DNA of 64,000 nt from Absidia repens (lineage: Eukaryota; Mucoromycota; Mucoromycetes; Mucorales; Cunninghamellaceae). The position numbers and the translations under genes are program-made. Positions 46,766 through 58,000 of the stretch are shown piece after piece. The stretch is from NCBI GenBank assembly GCA_002105175.1, contig MCGE01000037.1, positions 283,001 to 347,000 of the forward strand. Reading direction: 5' to 3'. The notes beneath the pieces were generated by a model that saw only the letters and a list, made by a program, of their open reading frames with translations, did not search any database and had not been told where the DNA came from. The stretch's first letter is position 1, and each line of letters begins with the position of its first letter.

Positions 46766-47252
46766 TATACCGGTGGTAAAAGAAAAGGAAAAAGAAATAA
46801 AGAATGAAGTGGCCCCTCACTTTTTAACCCCAGCATCTCATCTTTTTTACAAACAAATATAATTACAATTGCCGACATTTTTCATGCCTTCACAGCATGA
46901 ATGGATTACCTCGAGCTAGATCCCATAAATACCCATGTCATGATATATTTTTAATGGAAAGCGCCGTTTTCCCACACCATTCACCCTTGTGTTTTCAGTT
47001 TTGATTGAAACAAAAAAAAAAAAAAAAAAAAAAAAAGTCAAACAAAATCCTGTTATCCTACACATTTACACTTTTTTTCAGGGACCAACCTACAAAAATA
47101 ACACCCGTACACACCATAAAAGGCAAATATATAAAACAAAGAGACATGTAGCTGGCAAGTTCAAACTGTACTATTTTCTTTTATTGAATAAAAATCTTTT
47201 GCTGCGATAAACAAATGTAGTAAAAAGCAAACTAAAACTAACAACAGGCGAC
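46766..47252. other. Intergenic between PEMT and eEF3
   Basis: 5' flank of the methyltransferase and 3' flank of eEF3. An A run of about 26 lies near 47010-47036. No gene was recognised. Confidence 0.5.
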
Positions 47253-50200
47253 CTAGAAATCTTCATCTTCATCGGTGAACACTACAAAAAAAAAAAAAAA
47301 AAAAAAAGTCAGCATATTGCTTTCGGAGTCTTTTACCTGTTATGATACTATTACCTTCTTCACCCGCTTGCGACGTTCCATGCGTTCCTTCTTCTTCTTG
47401 CGGAGTTCCTTGGAAGTCAACTTGACTTTCTTCTTGGTAGCCTTGATGATATTTCCTTGAGCATCGACTTGATCTTCTTCTTCCTTTTCATCGATCTTGG
47501 TTGTACCACTTCCGGAGACCCAATTGTGACCAGAGGCGACAAGACGACCATTATCGACCTTCCATACTTCACTACATAGAGCTTCTGAAAATTCTCGGTT
47601 GTGGGTGACAATAACTACGCCACCACCGTAGTCCCGAATAGCAGTAGCCAAAGCGCCCAAGGATTCCCGATCTAAGTAATTTGTAGGTTCGTCCAGTACC
47701 AGCATATGAGGTTTATTCCACATGGCCGCTCCGATCACCAATTTCACCTTTTGTCCACCGGAGAGACCTCGAATACGCGAGTGAGTAGCAAATTCAGGAT
47801 CCAATCCAACTTCAGTCAGATGTTTTTCGATTTCCTTGGCGGTTAGAGGACGGTTCAGACCTAGTTTTGCGGCTTCCAAGGCATCTACTTCAGCAATCTT
47901 TTTGGAGAAGCCCATGTTTTCAAGCTTTTGACGGGAGATCCATACATTGTCCACTGAGGAGCGGCCCACCCATGACACTTCGTATTCGTAGGATTGCTTG
48001 AGCTTCCGGCGACCAACAAGTTCATCGACAACACGCTTTTCACCTTCAATTACGAATGCTTGGTTCATTTGTTTGGATTCTTCTTCAGTGATGATACGAT
48101 CCACCTTTTCAAGTTCTTCACGATCTTCACCTGTTGCATACCGCCATTGGATGTATTCGTTGGGAGTGATGTCGAGATGCTTTTCAATGTGATGGAATGC
48201 GTGTTGAGCCACATAGGCAATACGGAGATTGGGATGCTTCCACACTGTACCAATGTCCGATTCAATTTCACCAGTCAGAAGCTTGATCAAGGTAGATTTA
48301 CCTAAAATGTTTGTTTATAAATAATGGTAAGGATCCAAAATCGACAGACTTCTTTTAAAAAAAAAATTGTGATTACTTACCAGCACCATTGGGACCAATG
48401 ACAGCGACACGAGAAGACAATGAACATTGCATGCTAATATCGATGAGTTGCTTTCGGCTGGTACCAGGGTATTGGAAGTCGACATTCTTCATTTTCAAAA
48501 TAGCACGTTCCTTGGTTTTGATACCTTCGAGGAAACCAGGTTCTGGGAAAGCAAACTTGATTTGAGCAGCATCTAGCGAATAGTAGGAAGCAGCCTTGGG
48601 AACCTTCTTCACAAATTCAGACAAATTGCCACCATAACGTTTGAGTTTGTAGTTGCCTTCATAATGAATGATATCAGAGCAGACATGATCCAAGAAACCA
48701 GAGTCGTGAGATACAATCATCGAGGTCACCGTCTTCAAACCCAAAAGATAGTTTTCCAACCAAGCAACATTGACAACATCCAAGTGATTGGTAGGTTCGT
48801 CCAGTAATAAGATATCAGCATTCATCAACATAGCACGCGCTAAAGCCAACTTCATTTTCCATCCACCAGAGAGGGCACCAATAGGCATGCTGCTTACCAT
48901 TTCTTCAGTGAAGCCATAATCACGCAAAATTTTGTGTACTTGATCGCGGTCCTTGGTTTCCACCCCATCAGATGCAATGATAAAGTCAATCAGTGAAGTG
49001 TCTGCTTGAGAGCCATCGATATCATGTTCCACATAAACGGTTTTGAGAACAGATTTGGGTGGGAAGCCTTCAACTTGTTCATTGGCGATGGCACGCATCA
49101 AAGTAGATTTCCCTGTAAAACGATATTAAATAAACAAAAAGTCAGTCAAAATGCAACCATCATATCCTGCGTCAAAATAAAAAAGATAAATCGCTATCTC
49201 TACTTACCACAGCCGTTAGCACCACATAATCCATATCGACGACCGCGCTTAAGGCGAAGAGCAGTACGATTCAACAAGATCTTGGCACCATAAGCAAGAG
49301 AGAATTCACAATTGCAAAGTTCTTCACCTTCATCATCTTCTTCTTCGTCAGCATCGTGTTGGGCAACAGCTTCTTCACAGGTAGCCAATGCAGCCAATGC
49401 CAATTTTTCCGCATGTTCATCGTGTTCAGAGCTCCATTCGTCCGCGTCATCGCGCCCGCTGACAAGTAAGAAGGTGGCAGAATGAGTAGAGAGAGCATCA
49501 ATCCATTGCTCACGACTAAAACTTTTCCCTAAGACCAATGCCAAGGATAGTTCAATCATGTATTTGCGGATAGGGCTGTAGAAACCTTCCAATTTGGTGG
49601 GCATCAAATGATCGAGCGTCTTCGTCACCTTTTCACGTTTTTCGTCACCAGTCAACACTTGTTTGTCACCACCACCACAGCGTTTCAGAGTTTCTAGAGC
49701 CTTGACCACTTGACTACGGCATTCAGGATCAGCAACAACGTCTTGCACATGTTCCAAAGCAGGGTACAACAGAGGCAAAAACGGAGCAGCAGCATCGGGA
49801 TCATCCACCAGTTTACACATGTTGTCGATAATAACGGCAGATTTACGCTTGATGGGCGTTTGACGTTCCTTGAGACCACGGGCCAAGAGGGGTACCATAA
49901 GGGACAAAGTAGCAGAGTCAACTTCTTGCACAAAAGTGGTGGCACCTAATTGATGGATTGTTTCGGGGACCTTCTCCGGTTGGTTGATGCAGTCAATCAC
50001 AGCAGGAATAAACCGTTCAATATCCTTGTTGTCTAAGAGTTCCGTCACAATCGTCATAGTTTGCGTTGCTTGCTTCTTCACATCAGCCTTGGTATCCCAC
50101 ATACAATCCGACACAACGGGAATGATATCTGGAATGCAGGCCAACACTTCCATTGGGTTGATTTTCGTGAGATGATCAATGAGTTGAAGAGATAACATCT

Positions 50201-50750
50201 TGGTTTGCCATTTCTTTGAGTTCTCCAGGCCTTCCAAACAATGTAATACTACATAACGAGTTGCTGCAGGATTAAGAGTCGCCACCAAATCATATGCACG
50301 CTTGCTGGTAGCTTCCTTGACTTCCTTGCTCTTGTCTGCTTGTAATTCCAAAAGAGGGGTCAAAAGAGTGATAAGGTAAGGTTCCAAAGAGCCGCGGAAA
50401 AATGCATTCGCCTCAACAAGTTTGTCCAATAGTTCCAATACCACGAGCACATTTTGAGGTTTGATCTTCTTCGCATAAAGTTCACTTGTGAGAGCAGCAT
50501 ACAAATGACACGTCTTGAGCGATCGCACGCCATATTGACTAAGAAACCCTGACAATTGATTGATGATTGCAGTACGTTCGTCGGTGCTTTCCGTCTTAAA
50601 GAGCTTATTCAAGAGAGATTTTGCTTCACTGGCTTCACTTTCACTGATTCGAGACCGCCGGACTTTGTGAAGTTTTTCCATATTCAGACGTTTGGTGAGA
50701 TCCGCATGATTGGCAGCATTAGCAGCTGAGGTGATAGGTGTATTTGACAT
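47253..50750 (-). CDS. TEF3: Translation elongation factor 3 (fungal eEF3, ABC-F ATPase)
   Basis: Exons 50750-49208, 49112-48381, 48301-47355 and 47281-47253 encode about 1083 residues. HEAT repeats fill the first ~320, then a four-helix bundle. ABC1 follows with [24 protein letters not shown] and [12 protein letters not shown], and ABC2 with [18 protein letters not shown] and [12 protein letters not shown]. The chromodomain insert ([11 protein letters not shown]) lies inside ABC2, and the C-terminus is Lys/Arg-rich. Both Walker A loops are split by introns at nearly the same codon (GCG|K and GAG|K), a neat echo of the internal duplication. eEF3 frees deacyl-tRNA from the ribosomal E site and is essentially fungus-specific. 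The last intron is out of phase by one base if the conserved-looking acidic tail FTDEDEDF is used. See findings. Confidence 0.95.
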
Positions 50751-50926
50751 TGTTGCTGGATACCTTTTTAGTAAGAAAAAAAAATAGGAAGCAACAAACA
50801 GAAAGGAAAGAAAAGGATGGTCAGATAAAGTGAATATAAAACAAAATGTCACATAAAAAAATCGTAAAGCGGAGATTTAAACAAACCCGCTCACCAAAAC
50901 CAAAAAAAAAAAACAGAAACACTTAC

Positions 50927-51874
50927 CAATTGGCTTGCCATGAGTTCGGTTTGATGACAAGGGTTTTGAATCTTATAATAGCGATCAAGTGAATATTGAC
51001 AGCCAATCTAAGCCCATTGAGGAATTTCGTCAGGTGGTTTTTGATATAACGCCGCTGTAGCTGCATTGACGATGGTTCCGATTGGTGCTGCAGGTTGGTC
51101 CTTGATGTACTGCATTAAACCATAGTTGGTTGTAGTGAAGCCACCATATTGTCTGTATAACCTTATAGTCCATATTGTCGTCAACCAATCATCACATTTG
51201 CTGGTAAGGTATATCGCATGATGCTTGACACCTTTGGGTTACACCTGTTTGAGATATTTCATGAGCAAATTTGGTTCCACGGACAGCCGTTGACTTGAAT
51301 GGGACGCCGATAACGAAACCAATAGAGAAGTGAAGTAACAAGAGGTGAAGTAACAAGAGAGCTAGGAGCTTGGTGATTACAAATGCGACGGTAGAGTAGA
51401 TGAAGGGATGGGCTCGTATTTCAAATTCGTAAAGAAGAGTCACTGCCACCGTGAATAGTTGTACTAAGCTAATAAGATGAAAAAGATCAGTAAAATAAAT
51501 TCAAGTCATAATCATCCCATTTTTTATTCACATACATCGTTTATCGGAGACGTTGATTTGAAGCTACCATGGCATGCGTTGCTGACTTGATAAACGTAGT
51601 CTAATGGTGGCTTTAGGAAATCATAAAATAACGTGAGTAAGGTTCGAGCTGTTACTGTCCCATTTGCCACTCTTTACCTTTTTTGAATATAATGTCTCAA
51701 ATTTCAACACATTGTTTCCCATATCACCACGTCCAGGATACATTTTGGCCAACTGGAATAGATAAAAAGTTGAGAGAAAAGGCGTGTAAGTAAAGCTAAA
51801 ATGCCGATATGTTTTTTACTACTTACAAAATAGATAAACCATATTACATGTTGTAATGAGGAGACAGTCCTCAT
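50927..51874 (-). pseudogene. Relic of an unidentified multi-exon membrane protein gene
   Basis: On the minus strand several exon-like stretches with good splice sites follow each other. They begin MRTVSSLQHVIW (about 51874), LAKMYPGRGDMGNN and PPLDYVYQVSNACHG. Then come a strongly hydrophobic segment (YSTVAFVITKLLALLLLH, one or two membrane helices, about 51370-51300) and GVPFKSTAVRGTKFAH. The frame then shifts by one base before KHHAIYLTSKCDDW. After ALYQKPPDEIPQWA an in-frame TAG (about 51008) interrupts IGCQYSLDRYYKIQN before a GTAAGT donor. At least one frameshift and one stop make it non-functional as read. I do not recognise the family. Confidence 0.45.
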
Positions 51875-52254
51875 GCACACCCCAGACGACCCATGGGCTA
51901 ATCAACAGATTGTATCACCAGCGTCTTTAAATTGTCGTGTCATAAAAATCGAGGTTGGCTAGCTTGCTTCGTTTTTTGTTGAAGACAACACATCCATAGT
52001 AGTATAAAAGAAAGGAAAAAGGGAAAGTAATCAAAATTGTGTTAATTGAGCAACAGAGACATCGTATACTCATGTTTTTTCAATGTACCTTTTACACAAT
52101 TGAATTTTCAAAAGATATCTAACGTTGAAAGAGCGACAAAATTGAATAGTAAAAAAAAAAAGACTTTATTGGGACCTAATGTTTGAGCTCCGCCGACATG
52201 CCAAATGTGCAGGACCTGGTGGAAGTAAAGCGAGAAAGGATATAATATAATAAG

Positions 52255-52623
52255 CTACGTATGTAAATGGGACAGATCAATGGGCAATGCTACAAAAATG
52301 AAAGCAAATTATAGGTTAGTAAAAGGAAGAAGAGAAAAGGATTTGGTGTAAGGTACTACTGGTGAAAATTGACGGCTTACAGCACCCAGTTTCAGCACCT
52401 GTGGGATATCGTCGTAGTTCCCTCTCAAAAGGTGTAGGTAAAGGAAATTCTCTTAGAGAATGAAACGTCCACTTTCCGGCTTCCGTTTGAGGTGGTTCAG
52501 GTATGTTGATATCAAGTGTCTGATAGGACGGTTGGACATTGATGATCAAATGGCGATTTAATGGTGATGAATAGAATTATTGGGTCTTGCTGGGGGAGGT
52601 GATGAGGGACCATGTCGAGACAT
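52255..52623 (-). pseudogene. C-terminal fragment of a verprolin/WIP-like protein
   Basis: On the minus strand, the frame GKWTFHSLREFPLPTPF followed by RRYPTG (about 52400-52480) matches the WASP-binding C-terminal motif of verprolin/WIP proteins, which recruit WASP to actin patches. A GTAAGC donor (52380) joins in phase to a last exon (52289-52255) reading SLPIDLSHLHT and stop, also typical of verprolin ends. An upstream proline-rich start (MSRHGPSSPPPARPNN) is in another frame. No WH2 domain or long proline-rich region precedes it. It is probably a truncated, frameshifted relic, though an undetected upstream exon cannot be excluded. Confidence 0.55.
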
Positions 52624-52963
52624 ATTTGGAATATATTTGGCGCATCTTTTGATCGACAGCCTTTGTTACAAACAGCGCCCTTGACTCCGCATTAGTCTGT
52701 TTGGCATTAAGGCAATCAATCGTGAGCCAGCATTAAATATTTTTTTTTACATTAACAGGTACCCTATATCATACTGCATATACACATATATATATATATC
52801 ACAATCTAGTATATTTGGTAAGTCAAACAATAGGTTTTTATTTGAATTTTATTACAAAAAATAGAGGAAGGTAATATTTTTTTCAATAAAATGAATAATC
52901 AAAGTCTAATAAATGGAGGTGATAAAATACAAACAAATATAAGGAAGAGGTGAGGGCGGCGGT
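52624..52963. other. Intergenic
   Basis: Short region between the verprolin-like relic and the lactone oxidase, with a (TA)n stretch near 52786-52800. No gene was recognised. Confidence 0.45.
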
Positions 52964-54063
52964 TCAAAGTTTAGACAAAATCTGGCCAGATTTGCGTTGA
53001 GGATCTACGATGTGTCGTTCCAAGTAGTCATTCAAGAACATACCATGAGGATCCACCTGTTGTCGTACGTCCAAAAAGTTATCAAATTTAGGATATGATT
53101 GTCGTAAATCTTGTTGTGTCTGCCCATGTGCCTTTGCCCAATGAGGTCGTCCGCCATATTGTCGCATAATGTCTTCATATCCTTTCCAATATTTCTTGTA
53201 TGGAACCGGATTCCCATAAGGTCTAATAATAATAGAAATCATCAGAATATCATAATAGCTTCATCCATCTATTTTTTTTTTTTTTTTTTTTTTTTGATTT
53301 CGTCCTTTTCCTTTACCTGTACATGATAACACCGATGTAGCAAGTTTTTCTACCATAAGCAGGGCTAAGCCAAATATCGTCTTCATCCACGAATCTAATT
53401 TCAACAGGGAAGTGCACCTTGAGATTGTGTTTCGAGATATATGCCTCCAATTTTCTTAAAACAGCCGGAGCATCATCCCATGCAATAGCCCATTCGTTTA
53501 CATATTGAGGGAAGAGACAATCAAAGTTGAATATCTTGTGGGCGTCGTCAATCACATGCACTGGCCGGGAATGCACCTTGTTGAACATAAATTGGGTCAA
53601 AGAGGGGATCACGTTAGGTTGGAATCGAGTCATGTTGAGTAAACCTTGGTAGATGTGGAATCCAAGAGCGCGTTCGTACCACCAGGTAGTTGCTGCGTTA
53701 GTCATCGTCTGAATAGTGGTGGTTGCAGGTTTTTCCGTTCGGTTCGAGCGCCACACAACACAATCATCCGTGTGCGGGTACCACCACACACGTACATGTT
53801 CCGCTGAATGAATCGTCGCATCCCAGTTGTCCAATACTTCTGGAAATTTGTAAGGCTTTTGAATAGCTTCCAATCGAAAAGAAGGTTCGGCTTTCAGAGT
53901 CATTTGAGTCACTATACCAAGGCATCCAAGGCTACATTTCGCGGCCATGAATAAATCCGGATTTTCAATGGCCGAGCAATGTACAATTTTTCCATCTGCT
54001 GTCACCATCGTCAGGTTAATAATCTATCAATGAGAGGATGAGGATGAGAATAAGGATTGAAAC

Positions 54064-54110
<47 letters not shown>

Positions 54111-54654
54111 ATAGATACTTACAAAAGTTGACATACAGCCAAAATGAGCACCTGTACCATGAGAAGCAGTAGCCATTACACCGGCGATCGATTGATCAGA
54201 GATAGAACCCAAGTTACTAAGAGCCATATTGTTTTCTTTAAGGACGACATGAAGTTTGTGAAGAGACATACCAGCTTGTACCGAGATAGTGCACTGATCT
54301 TGGTTGACAGATAGTAAGCGGTTCATGTTGTCGATATTGACAAGAAAGTCGGTAGTGCATGCCAAATCAGAGGGGGAGTGACCACTGCCAAAGACCTTGA
54401 TCCGTTTGTTCGACTGCTTGGCAAGTTCTACCACCTAAGTCATCGCAGAAAAAGTGCAGAAAAAAAAAACCAGTAAAAATAAGCATATCGTCTATGTGAG
54501 GATTTGTTTGTTTGGTTACCTTGACTACTTGTTGCTCCGTCTGAGGTGTAAACAATAGTTCCGGTCGACATTGGAAGGTTTTCGCCCAGTTTTTGAATTG
54601 GTAGTTTTCGTGAGCTATGGATTGCAGGTCCTTGTCCAAACCACTTTTCAACAT
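52964..54654 (-). CDS. ALO1: D-arabinono-1,4-lactone oxidase
   Basis: Four exons (54654-54520, 54434-54123, 54023-53317, 53222-52964) join in phase to 470 residues. The N-terminal FAD-binding PCMH domain has RIKVFGSGHSPSD and ATASHGTGAHFG. The C-terminal ALO domain ends with GGRPHWAKAH, the conserved HWAK active-site motif of aldonolactone oxidoreductases, then DPHGMFLNDYL. The enzyme oxidises D-arabinono-1,4-lactone to D-er  ythro-ascorbate with release of hydrogen peroxide, usually at the mitochondrial outer membrane in fungi. Intron 2 contains an A run of 40 (54067-54106), the second-longest homopolymer in the window. Length is slightly shorter than yeast Alo1 (526). Confidence 0.94.
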
Positions 54655-55029
54655 TGCGAATGGATATTAGTAATAGCGAGAAAGAAAAAAGAATAAATAA
54701 ACGGTTTACGGTTGAAATGGCGCCATTTTAATTGCAGTCGTCTAAAAATGGAAGCCGTCAAAAAAAGTGAGACAGACAGCACGAAGTGATATTAAGAAAA
54801 TGATGCAATCCGTTTTTATTTTTATACAAGTCAAGATAAGAATAATCATTAGTAAAAAAACAAATTGTGTGTAAAATAAGATAAAGAGAAAAAATGCCTT
54901 TTTGAATGATGTATATGTAGCTAAATGGTTGAGATGAGGAAGGGAAGGGCAAAAGGTAAAAAATATGAATATGATAAAATAACAATAAAAAAGTGTATAG
55001 GGAAAGGATAATAAAAATATCTATAATAA
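54655..55029. other. Intergenic between ALO1 and Pol I subunit
   Basis: 5' flank of the lactone oxidase and 3' flank of the polymerase gene, AT-rich. No gene was recognised. Confidence 0.5.
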
Positions 55030-58000
55030 CTATGTAGTTTGCACCAAAGGCTGTAAAACTTCAAAAGACCCAGTTCCACCTTCGACCACTTTACCGAGGA
55101 CAATACGTGAAGATGGTGACTCCAAGGTGTCAAAATCGCCATTACTATAAAAAGGAGATAAAACAAAAGTCAGTAAACCCATCACCACTTTTTTTTCTTT
55201 CATAACTTACAGCACAGCGTCATTCAAGAATTTACAAGTCGATTCAAAACTCATCTTCAGGAAGGGAGCAACGTTGGAGTTGATACCAATACGACTGAAT
55301 GGTTTATATCCACCTTCGAAGGTCATATAATCTGCAATGACGGTCAAATGTCGGCGATCCACCTTGATACCATAGACACCAAACACACTGGCCACTTCCT
55401 TGATAATCGCATTTCTTGCCGCTTCCACACCATATGTCCGTAAAATCGCAGCAATATCGTTGGTATCAATGTAATTGATGTCGATCAAATCACTGTAGCT
55501 CCACATACCACGTAAATTGACACCTTCAGTTTGGAGGCGTTTCTATAAAACAAAGACATAACATAAATACATGCTAAAGTTTGTTTTTTTTTTTAAAAAA
55601 AAAAAAAGAAGTGGGGTGAGGGAGCACTTACAGAAGTATCATTTTCAGTAGGATTGATGTATTCGAAACAACGAGAAATACCAGGAACTTCATGGACAAT
55701 GACATTGGCACAAGCCGTTTCCACCAAGTTGACCATCAAAATCTTCTTGGTGCCAGCTGGGAATTGCATATCCAATTCACACCATGATCCATCAGCGTCG
55801 TCGAAGGTCCATCGTGTCACGTAGTTGGATTTGTCCACAGCCAGTGATTCCAATGATTCGGTACCCTTGGCCTTGTGTTTCTTGTGTCTATTTTCATCAT
55901 CTTCTTCGTCGTCGTCATCTTGCTGGATGGCGTCTTCCAATTCCGCTTCTTCGTCTTCCAAAGTCTTGTCGCCAGTATTCTTGTCATTTTCATCATCATC
56001 GTCTTCGTCGTAACTGGCTCGCTGTTTTGATTTGGATGCAAGTCGGGCATCAGTGGCGTCACCGTCCGTTTCTTCAGTAGCTATAGAAGCATATATATAT
56101 ATATATAAATTTGAAATCATTAGTGTTTATCCCATGCAACATCATTTTTTTCAATAAATTAGAATAAAAAAAAACATACCTTGAGCGGCACTGTCACCTA
56201 AATCTTCATTCATCGAGGTTTCCTTGGCAGCGTCAGTCAAGTTGTGAGCATCAGAAATATTGGCGTTCTTTCGTCCCTTGATATCCTTTCTAATGGCTTC
56301 TTCCAAATTTTTGAGGAAAGTGGTGGCGAGGGTTCGCTTGACTTGCTTTTTGTTGGAGGAGTATTCTTCAGCGTATTCGTTTTCTGGGAAGAGGTTGAGG
56401 CGAATGGTGTACAATTTGGACCGGCGATAGTTGGTGGCAGATGATTTGGATGTTGTCGTTTCGGTCACAGCCACGTTGTCCACGATTTGAGACAAAGTGA
56501 GCTTGGATACTGATTTACAGAATTTGCTAGCAGCGTCGGCATTGTGTGTTTCGGGCTTGAGAGGTAATAACATGGTAGGCGTCTTGATGTTGGAAGCAGC
56601 TGTCATAATGATTTCACGAAGACGGGGAATACCAAGAGTCACGTTGGCAGCACCATAACCAGCAAAATGGAAAGTGTTCAGCGTCATTTGTGTAGAAGGT
56701 TCACCCACGGATTGCGCAGCCAATAAACCAACCGCTTCACCAGCTTCCACCAAACTATGCAAGTACTTGAGATGCATCAAAGCCTTGAACTTGCTCTTGT
56801 TGAGGCCATTGAATCGTTCATTGTCCTTCGTAAGCGCTTGATCCTTGTCGAATGGCATGTTGTCAGGGTTGGCGTCGATGTACTTTTGCATTCCCACAGC
56901 GAAGCGTTCAGAAACAACACCAAGATGTTTGCCAGGGTTGTAAATAGATAAAGCAGGGTCGTATTTGTTGGGTTTTTTCAAAGCCTTCTTTGCATATGAT
57001 TCACCTTCCTTGGTTTCTAAGCTGGATAAAGCCGCCTTGGGGTTGTACTTCTGAGAGAGTGTTTCAAAGTTATGAGCAGAGAAGCTGTATTTTTCCAGGT
57101 ACTTGGCCTTGATCACATCCAAAGAGTCTTCACCATAGTTGAATTGTAGCACAGAGCCATCCGAATCACGCACCGTCTGATCGTAATGGACCTTCAAACC
57201 TTCCAAATGCTTGATCAAACAACGTTGGAGATAACCAGAACGAGATGTTTTGACAGCGGTATCAATCAAACCTTCACGACCAGCCATACAATGGAAATAG
57301 TATTCTTGAGGACGGATACCAGTCAAGAAACGGCCAGTAATGTAGCCACCAGCACGCGCACTAGTATCATACGGTCTGAAAGAGGGCAGGGAGCGACCAG
57401 ACACCATGAGAGGCACACGACGACCTTCCAATTCTTGCTGACCCAATAAACATGAAATTTGAGCCACGTTCACGTTGGACCCCTTGGCACCAGACACAGT
57501 CATCATTTGCATGTCATTGTCAGGGAATTTGCGCACAAGACCATTGGGTAAGCATGTTTCAGTAATAGAGCTTGTCAATTTGTTCACCTTGGACTTCATC
57601 GCATTATCGAGACCAGCCAATTTGTCATCATCCCGTGCTACTTCTTCCATACGCAGCTTGAATTCTATAGATAATAAATACGTGAGTACACTGACTAAAA
57701 TGATTTGTATTCCCCTCACCTAACACCCCTTTTTTTACATATCAATCCTTTACCTTTTTCAAGAGCTTCTTTGGTAGCCGTCTTAGCCGTTTCAGACAAC
57801 CCCAAGAATTCCAAGTGAGCTTCCTTGCCCAACCCAAATCCATCATCCAAGAGACCCCGACGCCATTGATCACCTTCTTGAGTCAAAAGCAAATCGTCCA
57901 TGCGACAAGTGAAACCGCGGAACTGAATGTATTTCGTAAACAATCGTCCAAAGATACTAAGTAACTTGCCAGCAGATTCAGGCCCGTATAATTCAAATAC

